NCBI GenBank assembly: GCA_902779505.1
Contig: CACZBZ010000001.1
Location: 1 to 64,000, forward strand
Direction: 5' to 3'
Length of the DNA: 64,000 nt
DNA from: an uncultured Lachnospiraceae bacterium
GTDB taxonomy: Bacteria > Bacillota > Clostridia > Lachnospirales > Lachnospiraceae
Below are positions 34,116 to 41,186 of this stretch, piece after piece. The translations under genes were made by a program, and so were the position numbers. Below the pieces are notes generated by a model, which saw only the letters and a program-made list of their open reading frames with translations, ran no database searches and was not told the DNA's origin. Positions within the stretch are counted from its first letter, which is position 1, and every line of letters starts with the position of its first letter.

Positions 34116-34904
34116 ATGAAATTTCATGTAATGACACTTTTTCCCGAATTGATTGAATCAGCTGCCTCCACCAGCATAATGGGGAGGGCGATAGAATCCG
34201 GCCTTATTGAGGTCAATGCTGTCAATATAAGGGATTTTAGTAAAGACAAAAACAGACGTGTTGACGATTACACTTATGGCGGCGGCGCGGGAATGCTTAT
34301 GCAGGCTGAACCCGTGTATGACTGTTACAGGTCGCTTAAGCTTAAGAGTAACACGCCTGTAATATATATGACCCCTGTGGGGGAAGTTTTTAGCCAGGAT
34401 AAGGCGGAAGAGCTGTCGAATTACGATGAGCTTGTGTTCTTATGCGGCCATTACGAGGGCATAGACGAAAGAGTGCTTGATAAAATAGTCACTCACAGAA
34501 TCTCCATCGGAGACTACGTGCTTACGGGAGGGGAACTTCCTTCTTTGGTATGTATGGATGCCATATCAAGACTTGTTCCCGGAGTACTTGGTAACGAAGA
34601 ATCTGCCCGTACAGAGAGTTTTGACGACTATCTGCTTGAATATCCCCAGTATTCCAGACCCGATGAATGGGAAGGGGAAAAGGTTCCGGAGGTTCTCACA
34701 AGTGGAAATCACAAGCTGATTGAAGAATGGAGACTTGAGGAATCCATTAAAAGAACCAAGAAGTTCAGGCCGGACCTTTATGAAAAATGGGCATCTTCTC
34801 ATCCTGAGTATTTTGAGAAGAAGGAAAAAGCAAGAAAAAAAGCCCTTGCGAAGGCAAGAAGAGCCGAAAGGAAGGCTCTTAAGGCCGAAGAAGGCTTAAA
34901 ATAG
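34116..34904 (+). CDS. trmD: tRNA (guanine-N1)-methyltransferase TrmD
   Basis: Makes m1G37 in tRNAs, preventing frameshifts. The 262-residue SPOUT enzyme shows the knot region GGGAGMLMQAEP, LCGHYEGIDERV and YVLTGGELPS. The last 30 residues are an unusual Lys/Arg/Ala/Glu-rich tail (KARKKALAKARRAERK) beyond the normal end, which may bind RNA. Coupled to rimM. Confidence 0.95.
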   Translation: MKFHVMTLFPELIESAASTSIMGRAIESGLIEVNAVNIRDFSKDKNRRVDDYTYGGGAGMLMQAEPVYDCYRSLKLKSNTPVIYMTPVGEVFSQDKAEELSNYDELVFLCGHYEGIDERVLDKIVTHRISIGDYVLTGGELPSLVCMDAISRLVPGVLGNEESARTESFDDYLLEYPQYSRPDEWEGEKVPEVLTSGNHKLIEEWRLEESIKRTKKFRPDLYEKWASSHPEYFEKKEKARKKALAKARRAERKALKAEEGLK

Positions 34905-34914
34905 CAAAAAGTGC

Positions 34915-34943
34915 TTGCACGGGCACTGCTATTGTGATATATT
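34915..34943 (+). promoter_or_regulatory. Promoter of rplS
   Basis: TTGCAC (34915-34920), 17 bases, TATATT (34938-34943). The rplS start is 73 bases further. Confidence 0.65.
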
Positions 34944-34949
34944 ATATAG

Positions 34950-35000
34950 GTCGCGAAAATAGATGGTCCTCTGGTACAGCTGTATTACGAACATCCATAT
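34950..35000 (+). promoter_or_regulatory. Possible L19 leader structure
   Basis: The 65-base leader between the promoter and rplS has complementary segments (ATGG 34963-34966 with CCAT 34995-34998) and an internal GTACAGCTGTAT fold. An L19 autoregulatory leader is known in Firmicutes; this is only a positional candidate. Confidence 0.25.
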
Positions 35001-35016
35001 AATAAGGAGAAAAGAT

Positions 35017-35367
35017 ATGAACAACGAAATCATCAAAGAGATCGAAGCAGCTGAACTTAAGGCTGAGGTTGCAGACTTTAACGTAGGTGATACAGTTAAG
35101 GTTTACAACAAGATCAAGGAAGGTAACAAAGAAAGAGTACAGGTTTACGAAGGAACTGTTATTAAGAGACAGGGCGGAAGCAACCGTGAGACATTCACAG
35201 TTCGTAAGCTTTCAAACGGTGTAGGCGTTGAGAAGACATGGCCTTTACACAGCCCTAACGTAGAGAAGATCGAAGTTATCCGTAGAGGTAAGGCTAGAAG
35301 ATCTAAGCTCTTCTACTTAAGAGACAGAGTTGGTAAGGCTGCTAAGGTTAAAGAAGTTATCAAATAA
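35017..35367 (+). CDS. rplS: 50S ribosomal protein L19
   Basis: A 116-residue protein with the family blocks [16 protein letters not shown] and [21 protein letters not shown] selects ATG 35017; an upstream in-frame ATG lies within the leader. It has its own promoter and terminator. Confidence 0.97.
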   Translation: MNNEIIKEIEAAELKAEVADFNVGDTVKVYNKIKEGNKERVQVYEGTVIKRQGGSNRETFTVRKLSNGVGVEKTWPLHSPNVEKIEVIRRGKARRSKLFYLRDRVGKAAKVKEVIK

Positions 35368-35381
35368 TTATCTAAGATTGA

Positions 35382-35408
35382 AAGGCGATGTGGATACATC
35401 GCCTTTTT
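35382..35408 (+). terminator. Intrinsic terminator after rplS
   Basis: A 10-bp stem (35382-35391 with 35396-35405), 4-base loop, five T. Confidence 0.88.
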
Positions 35409-35442
35409 GTTGTCTTATGGGAAAGCATCATTGAGCATTTTA

Positions 35443-35451
35443 TGGTATACT
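35443..35451 (+). promoter_or_regulatory. Extended -10 promoter immediately before a lepB-type gene
   Basis: TGGTATACT, with the ATG only 7 bases after the -10, so transcription should begin at or next to the start codon. Confidence 0.6.
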
Positions 35452-35458
35452 ACTTGCT

Positions 35459-36046
35459 ATGGGCAGAAGATCAAAAGGACTTAATTTTAACAAAAGAAGA
35501 AGAAACATAGAAAGTGAAAATGTTGCCGAGTTTATCAAGATGCTTACCAGTATCGTGGCGGCCATTATCATTGCCTGGTTTATAATATATGCATGGGGAA
35601 CGGGAACCGAAGTTATCGGTTCCGGTATGGAACCCACTTTTTACAACGGACAGACGGTATTTATCAGCAGATTCTCATATCTGATTAAGAGACCTAAGGC
35701 CGGTGATATCGTAGTTTTCCTGCCCAACGGCAATCAGAATACTCATTATTACGTCAAGAGAGTGGTTGCGGTACCCGGTGATGTGGTTGTGATAAAGGGT
35801 AACAGGCTCTATGTCAATGAAAAAGAGTATGAGAGCGAAGTGGAATATGACAAGATTGCGGATCCCGGTATAGCATCCAATGACATTACGCTTATGGAAG
35901 ATGAGTATTTTGTTCTTGGTGACAATGTTAATACAAGTGAGGATTCCAGATCCGGCAACGTGGGAATGGTCAGCAGGAAACTTATAGACGGCAGAGTCTG
36001 GTTCAAATTAAAGGCCGAAGATTCTCATTTCGGATTTGTTAATTAG
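35459..36046 (+). CDS. Signal peptidase I homologue lacking the catalytic serine
   Basis: A 195-residue membrane protein of the type I signal peptidase family: basic N-terminus, one helix (about 30-46), then the family boxes. In active enzymes the nucleophile is the Ser directly before Met in the SM(x)PT box. Here the box reads GSGMEPT, with Gly56 before Met57. The general-base lysine (YYVKRVVAVPGD, Lys100) and the box GDNVNTSEDSR are intact. Ser55 is one residue off. It may be inactive, or a chaperone-like homologue as known for streptococcal SipA. It has no Shine-Dalgarno and an extended -10 seven bases upstream, so the mRNA looks leaderless. A second, canonical-Ser lepB lies two genes on. 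Confidence 0.85.
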   Translation: MGRRSKGLNFNKRRRNIESENVAEFIKMLTSIVAAIIIAWFIIYAWGTGTEVIGSGMEPTFYNGQTVFISRFSYLIKRPKAGDIVVFLPNGNQNTHYYVKRVVAVPGDVVVIKGNRLYVNEKEYESEVEYDKIADPGIASNDITLMEDEYFVLGDNVNTSEDSRSGNVGMVSRKLIDGRVWFKLKAEDSHFGFVN

Positions 36047-36074
36047 TAACGAAATCTATTTTAACGGAGTTTTT

Positions 36075-36923
36075 ATGAATTATCAGTGGTATCCCGGTCA
36101 TATGACGAAGGCTATTCGTCAGATGAAGGAAGACATCAACTTAATAGATCTTATTATCGAGATAGTGGACGCCAGACTTCCCTTGAGCAGCCGTAACCCC
36201 GATATAGATGAATTGGGAAAAGGCAAGTTCAGACTGATATTGCTCAACAAATCGGATCTTGCCGACAAAGAGCTGAATGACAGATGGACCGAGTATTTTA
36301 AGAATAAGGGTTATTATTGTCTTCAGATCAACAGCAAGAACGGTATGGGCATAAAGGCCATCAGCGGAACCGTTAATGAGGCCTGTAAAGAGAAGATTGA
36401 AAGAGACAGAAAAAGAGGCATCCTTAACAGACCTGTGAGAGCTATGGTGGTGGGAATCCCCAACGTAGGCAAATCAACTTTTATCAACAGTTATGCCGGA
36501 CGTGCAGTAACCAAGACAGGCAATAAGCCGGGTGTCACAAAGGGCAAACAATGGATTAAGCTTGGCAAAGGACTGGAACTTCTTGATACTCCGGGAATCC
36601 TTTGGCCCAAATTCGAAGATCAGCTTATCGGAATGAAACTTGCATTCATTGGTTCCATCAATGATGAGATTCTTGTTCCGGAAGAATTGGCTCAGGATTT
36701 TGTCAGTTTTATATCTGAACGCTATCCTTCAGCCATAACGGATTATTATAAGATTGCTGAAGATACGCAAAAGGATTATCATATACTTCAGGAGATTGCA
36801 AAAGTAAGAGGCTGTCTTTCCAAAGGGGGAGAAGCGGATATTGTAAAGGCATCCAAGCTGCTTATGGATGACTTCAGAGCCGGAAAACTCGGAAGGATGA
36901 CTCTGGAATCGCCGGAGGGTTAA
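36075..36923 (+). CDS. rbgA: Ribosome biogenesis GTPase RbgA (YlqF)
   Basis: A circularly permuted GTPase needed for late 50S assembly. In 282 residues the motifs occur in permuted order: G4 LNKSDLAD, then G1 GIPNVGKSTFIN, then G3 DTPGIL. ACGGAG is the ribosome site for ATG 36075. The following lepB starts ten bases after the stop; the order rplS-lepB-rbgA-rnhB matches Bacillus. Confidence 0.94.
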   Translation: MNYQWYPGHMTKAIRQMKEDINLIDLIIEIVDARLPLSSRNPDIDELGKGKFRLILLNKSDLADKELNDRWTEYFKNKGYYCLQINSKNGMGIKAISGTVNEACKEKIERDRKRGILNRPVRAMVVGIPNVGKSTFINSYAGRAVTKTGNKPGVTKGKQWIKLGKGLELLDTPGILWPKFEDQLIGMKLAFIGSINDEILVPEELAQDFVSFISERYPSAITDYYKIAEDTQKDYHILQEIAKVRGCLSKGGEADIVKASKLLMDDFRAGKLGRMTLESPEG

Positions 36924-36933
36924 AAGGAGAAGC

Positions 36934-37473
36934 ATGAAAAAGAAACTGTTACTGAAAGAAGTGCTGAATACCAGCATATATATCCTTGTGGTGCTTGCCA
37001 TATCATATGCGATTGTTCATTTTGTGGGACAGAGAACCGTTGTTATCGGTTCCAGTATGGAATATACCCTTATGGACAAGGACAATCTGATTGTAGACAA
37101 GCTTAGCTACAGATTCAATGAACCCAAGAGATTTGATATTGTTGTTTTCCCTTACAGATTCAACAGAAGCATGCTCTATGTGAAGCGTATCATCGGTCTT
37201 CCCGGCGAGACGGTTCAGATTAATGAAGACGGAGAGATATTTATCAACGGTGAGAGGCTCTATGAGGGTTACGGACGAGAGATAATCGAAAACCCGGGCA
37301 TAGCTGCAGAACCGGTATACCTTGCGGATGACGAATACTTTGTAATGGGTGACAACCGTAACAACAGTTCGGACAGTCGTATGCCTGATGTGGGCAATAT
37401 TAAGAAGAGTGAACTCATCGGTAAGGTCTTTATCAGAATATGGCCTTTAAGAGAGTGGGGAAAAGTTGAATAA
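36934..37473 (+). CDS. lepB: Signal peptidase I
   Basis: Cleaves signal peptides of exported proteins at the outer face of the membrane. The 179-residue protein has one N-terminal helix (about 11-30), the nucleophile Ser41 in GSSMEYT (note Tyr where Pro is usual), the base lysine in YVKRIIGLPGE and the box GDNRNNSSDSR. It is preceded by AAAAGGAG. Together with the Ser-less homologue upstream it flanks rbgA. Confidence 0.93.
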   Translation: MKKKLLLKEVLNTSIYILVVLAISYAIVHFVGQRTVVIGSSMEYTLMDKDNLIVDKLSYRFNEPKRFDIVVFPYRFNRSMLYVKRIIGLPGETVQINEDGEIFINGERLYEGYGREIIENPGIAAEPVYLADDEYFVMGDNRNNSSDSRMPDVGNIKKSELIGKVFIRIWPLREWGKVE

Positions 37474-37476
37474 ACT

Positions 37477-38145
37477 ATGACAAAGACGGAAGAAAAGCGC
37501 CTCGAGAGGGAGGCAAAAGCCAAAGCCAAACTTGAGAAGGAAAAAGAAAGGATATATACAATCAGCGCATACGAGAGAGAATATGCGGTCTGCGGCAATA
37601 TATGCGGTATAGACGAAGTGGGAAGAGGACCATTGGCCGGACCTGTGGTGGCCGGAGCAGTAATACTTCCCAAGGATTGTGATATTTTATACATCAACGA
37701 TTCCAAGAAACTCAGCGAGAAAAAAAGAGAAGAACTCTATGATGTGATCATGGAGAAGGCGGTGGCTACAGGTATAGGCCTTGTATCCAATGAGAGAATA
37801 GATGAGATTAATATACTTCAGGCGACCTATGAAGCCATGCGCATGGCTATAAGCAAACTTGAAGTAAAACCCGATATATTATTAAATGATGCGGTTACAA
37901 TTCCGGGAGTGGATATTAAGCAGGTTCCCATTATAAAAGGTGATGCCAAGAGTATATCCATAGGTGCTGCCAGTATCATAGCCAAAGTCACAAGAGACAG
38001 GCTTATGGTTGAATACGGTGAACTCTTCCCGGGTTATGGTTTCGAAAGCAACAAGGGTTACGGCTCTGCGGCTCATATCGCTGCATTGAAAGAACTTGGG
38101 CCGACTCCCATACACCGCAAATCTTTTATTAAAAACTTTGTATAG
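37477..38145 (+). CDS. rnhB: Ribonuclease HII
   Basis: Removes RNA from RNA-DNA hybrids and single ribonucleotides. The 222-residue protein has the signature [15 protein letters not shown] and the later acidic sites NDAVTIPG region and KVTRDR. The first 35 residues are a charged, coiled-coil-like extension. It begins three bases after lepB, so the genes are coupled. RNase HI is also present (58142). Confidence 0.94.
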   Translation: MTKTEEKRLEREAKAKAKLEKEKERIYTISAYEREYAVCGNICGIDEVGRGPLAGPVVAGAVILPKDCDILYINDSKKLSEKKREELYDVIMEKAVATGIGLVSNERIDEINILQATYEAMRMAISKLEVKPDILLNDAVTIPGVDIKQVPIIKGDAKSISIGAASIIAKVTRDRLMVEYGELFPGYGFESNKGYGSAAHIAALKELGPTPIHRKSFIKNFV

Positions 38146-38159
38146 ATAAGGGTTGGAAG

Positions 38160-39770
38160 ATGGCAATTAATCTGTTGCAAAATGTACAGAACGCTATGAA
38201 TCAGATAAGCAGGGGAGACGGACAGGTGTCCTCTTCATCTGTTGCGGAAACTGCAAGCAGACAGGCCATTGCCCAGCTTAAAAGCGAGATAATGAATCTG
38301 CTTCCCGGCTCCACATTGCAGGGAGAACTTGTAAGTCAGGACGGAAAAGCAGTACAACTTCTTCTGAACAATACACTGCTTTTAAATACACAGATAGATA
38401 CAAATGCAAATCTGAACGTCGGTTCAAAGCTTACCTTTCAGGTGAGTTCCAATCAGGACGGACAACTTACCCTAAGACCTTTGTTTGCCAATATGGCTAA
38501 CAGTGAAACTGTATATAACGCCTTAAACGCGGCAGGTATAGAAGCGACCGAGACTACCGTTAATATGGTAAACAGTCTTATGGAGCAGGGTATGCCTGTC
38601 AATAAAGATATGTTGCAGACAATTAACAGGGAACTGTCGATGTATCCCCAGGCAGATGTCAATGATATTGTCATGCTGCATAAGATGGATATTCCCGTCA
38701 ATCAGTCTACCGTTACGCAGATGCATCTCTATAACAATAACAATCAGTATATTCTTAATAATATAGAAACATCTGCAGCTGAACTTACGGATGTTCTTCT
38801 GGAATCCGCGGCGGAAGGCGGTGATAAGGCGGCAAGTCTTATTAACGATATGTCGGAGTTGCTTGTTCCCGGAGAAAACAATGGGGAGCAGCTTCAGGAA
38901 GAAACTGCAGTGGCACAGAATCCTGAAACGGTCACGGCCGAAAATGCGAATGCTGCAAAAACTGATGCGAATGTCATTAGTGCCAAAGCTGCAGGAGAAG
39001 ATTCTGTCCCTAACAATCTTCAATCAGAAGAGTCGGCTAAGTCTGAGGCTACAGCAAAAACTGTTACGGATCAGGATATTAACAAGAACAATGTTTTTGA
39101 GAAATTACAGACCCTTGACAAGGATACTCTTGCGAAACCGGAAATAAAGGCTCAGATTAAGAACGCAATTTCGGATCTTTTGAAAGACAATATGCTTATG
39201 GATCCGAAAGACATAGGAAAAGAGAATTACGTTAAAAAGTATTACGAAAAACTCTCCGACCTTACGGACAAGATGAACCAGATCATGAATGAAGCCGGAA
39301 AGGCAGACAGTTCATTTGCCAGATCCCTTACGGGGGTAAGACAGAATGTTGATTTTATGAATCAGGTCAACGAACTCTACAATTATGTTCAGCTGCCTTT
39401 AAAGATGGCCGGGGAACATGCCAACGGCGATCTCTATGTATACGCGAAAAAGAGAAAGGCTAACGCCGGCCCCGATGATAACCTTACGGCACTTCTTCAT
39501 CTGTCAATGGATCATCTGGGTAATATGGATATTTTCCTTTCCCTTAAGGAAGGTAAACTGAATACCAAGTTCTGTCTTGAGAAAGAAGAGAATATTGATC
39601 TTATTGCGGCTCATATAGATGAGCTGAATGCCAGACTCCAGAAGAAGGGCTACAATGTTACAACAACCGTGGGTAAGGCTGACAACATGGATGAATCGGT
39701 TATAGATAATATCGTTCACGAAGAAAAGAACATATTGTTAAGTACACAGTCTTTTGATGCGAGAGCGTGA
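38160..39770 (+). CDS. FliK-like (YlqG-type) protein
   Basis: A 536-residue soluble protein. The N-terminal 200 residues are Gln/Asn/Ser-rich; the middle (about 235-310) is an Ala/Thr/Glu low-complexity linker; the C-terminal 130 residues (LPLKMAGEHANGDLYVYAKK to the end) resemble the C-terminal domain of flagellar hook-length regulators. In Bacillus the gene after rnhB, ylqG, is of this kind and is followed by the FlhB-tail gene ylqH, as here. There are no flagellar genes in the window. Function unproven. Confidence 0.7.
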   Translation: MAINLLQNVQNAMNQISRGDGQVSSSSVAETASRQAIAQLKSEIMNLLPGSTLQGELVSQDGKAVQLLLNNTLLLNTQIDTNANLNVGSKLTFQVSSNQDGQLTLRPLFANMANSETVYNALNAAGIEATETTVNMVNSLMEQGMPVNKDMLQTINRELSMYPQADVNDIVMLHKMDIPVNQSTVTQMHLYNNNNQYILNNIETSAAELTDVLLESAAEGGDKAASLINDMSELLVPGENNGEQLQEETAVAQNPETVTAENANAAKTDANVISAKAAGEDSVPNNLQSEESAKSEATAKTVTDQDINKNNVFEKLQTLDKDTLAKPEIKAQIKNAISDLLKDNMLMDPKDIGKENYVKKYYEKLSDLTDKMNQIMNEAGKADSSFARSLTGVRQNVDFMNQVNELYNYVQLPLKMAGEHANGDLYVYAKKRKANAGPDDNLTALLHLSMDHLGNMDIFLSLKEGKLNTKFCLEKEENIDLIAAHIDELNARLQKKGYNVTTTVGKADNMDESVIDNIVHEEKNILLSTQSFDARA

Positions 39771-39774
39771 TGAT

Positions 39775-40065
39775 ATGGAAAAGAATAAGAAGAATTTGAC
39801 GGCCATAGCCCTGGAATACAATCCGGCTGAAGAAGATGCCCCCAGAGTAATTGCTTCCGGTAAGGGACAAGTGGCTGAAAGAATAATTGAAGAAGCAAAA
39901 AAATCTGACGTACCGGTACATCAGGACGGTAAATTGGCGTCAACACTCTCCAAGCTGGAGATAGGCGATATGATACCGCCGGAACTCTATGAAGCTGTTG
40001 CGGAGATCCTGGTATTCGTTGATGCCATGGAAAAGATAAAGGCAAAATCGGGTGGAAGTCTTTAA
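39775..40065 (+). CDS. FlhB-like C-terminal cytoplasmic domain protein (YlqH-type)
   Basis: A 96-residue protein matching only the cytoplasmic tail of the export-switch protein FlhB/EscU: the segment TAIALEYNPAEEDAPRVIASG, then GKGQVAERIIEEAKKSDVPVHQD and EIGDMIPPELYEAVAEIL. The NPTH self-cleavage site and the membrane part are absent. It partners the FliK-like gene directly upstream, the two proteins that set substrate switching in flagellar export. ATG 39775 is chosen because the stop of the previous gene ends at 39770. Confidence 0.82.
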   Translation: MEKNKKNLTAIALEYNPAEEDAPRVIASGKGQVAERIIEEAKKSDVPVHQDGKLASTLSKLEIGDMIPPELYEAVAEILVFVDAMEKIKAKSGGSL

Positions 40066-40068
40066 TAT

Positions 40069-40413
40069 ATGAATAAAAGAAAAACGGGAACTTATTATGA
40101 AGAGGCAGCAATCGCATATCTTTCCGAGCGGGGTGTCAAGATTGTCGATCGCAATGTTCATTGCGGCAGAATCGGCGAGATTGACATTATCGGCGAGGGA
40201 GAAGGCTGTCTCATTTTTTTTGAATGTAAGTACAGGGAAAGTGATAAGTTCGGAAGATCTCTTGATGCGGTTACATACTCTAAGCAAAAGACAATTCGTA
40301 AGTGTGCGGAATATTATCTGCTTAAGCATCCTACGAATCTTTTTATCAGGTTTGATGTAATCGGTTTTGATAAAGATATATGTACATGGATAAAAGATGC
40401 TTTTCAGGTTTAA
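40069..40413 (+). CDS. yraN: YraN/UPF0102 family nuclease-like protein
   Basis: A 114-residue restriction-endonuclease-fold protein with the family blocks AIAYLSERGVKIVDRN, GEIDIIG and FFECKYR, the last two holding the E-D-ExK nuclease residues. Frequently next to rnhB in Firmicutes. The cellular role is not settled. GGTGGAAG is upstream. Confidence 0.9.
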   Translation: MNKRKTGTYYEEAAIAYLSERGVKIVDRNVHCGRIGEIDIIGEGEGCLIFFECKYRESDKFGRSLDAVTYSKQKTIRKCAEYYLLKHPTNLFIRFDVIGFDKDICTWIKDAFQV

Positions 40414-40444
40414 GAATATCTTAATATTTTTCCCTCTTTTTTCT

Positions 40445-40473
40445 TTCATTATCTGTGTTTTAATGTTTATAGT
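40445..40473 (+). promoter_or_regulatory. Promoter of two-component system
   Basis: TTCATT (40445-40450), 17 bases, TATAGT (40468-40473), 18 bases before the response regulator start. Confidence 0.45.
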
Positions 40474-40490
40474 TCGAGAAAGGATGACGT

Positions 40491-41186
40491 ATGAATAAGA
40501 TTCTGGTTTGTGATGACGACAAAGAAATAGTGGATGCGATTGAGATCTATCTGATGCAGGAAGGTTACTCGGTTGTCAAGGCTTATGACGGAGAAGAGGC
40601 AATCCAAAGACTTAAGGAGAATGCCGATACTGCTCTGATCATAATGGACATCATGATGCCGAAGATGGACGGTATACATGCCTGCATGAAGATAAGAGAA
40701 TACAGCAGCGTTCCTATCGTATTTCTGTCTGCAAAATCCGAAGATGTGGATAAGATCTTAGGACTTAACATCGGCGCCGATGATTATGTCACTAAGCCTT
40801 TTAATCCCCTTGAGCTTGTTGCAAGAGTCAAGTCCAATATCAGAAGGTACACACAGCTTGGTAATGTTGTTGTTGAGGAAGACAACATATACCGTTCCGG
40901 AGAACTTGTGATCAATGATGACAACAAGGAAGTTACAGTGGAGGGAGAATTGGTAAAACTAACACCTATTGAGTACAACATCCTCCTTCTTCTTGTTAAG
41001 AATCAGGGAAGAGTATTCTCCATCGACCAGATATACGAAAATATCTGGGAAGAAGAAGCGGTGGGAGCCGACAATACGGTTGCGGTTCACATACGTCATA
41101 TAAGGGAGAAAATTGAGATCAATCCCAAGGAACCCAAATATCTAAAAGTCGTTTGGGGTGTGGGATACAAGGTGGAGAAACTATGA
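40491..41186 (+). CDS. OmpR/VanR-family response regulator
   Basis: A 231-residue DNA-binding regulator: receiver domain with CDDD acid pocket, phosphoacceptor Asp53 in IIMDIMMPKMDG and Lys in TKPFNP, then a winged-helix domain (VKLTPIEYNILLLLVKNQ...VGADNTVAVHIRHIREKI). The stop overlaps the start of the kinase by four bases. Typical VanR-like sequence; vancomycin resistance itself is not implied. Confidence 0.95.
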   Translation: MNKILVCDDDKEIVDAIEIYLMQEGYSVVKAYDGEEAIQRLKENADTALIIMDIMMPKMDGIHACMKIREYSSVPIVFLSAKSEDVDKILGLNIGADDYVTKPFNPLELVARVKSNIRRYTQLGNVVVEEDNIYRSGELVINDDNKEVTVEGELVKLTPIEYNILLLLVKNQGRVFSIDQIYENIWEEEAVGADNTVAVHIRHIREKIEINPKEPKYLKVVWGVGYKVEKL

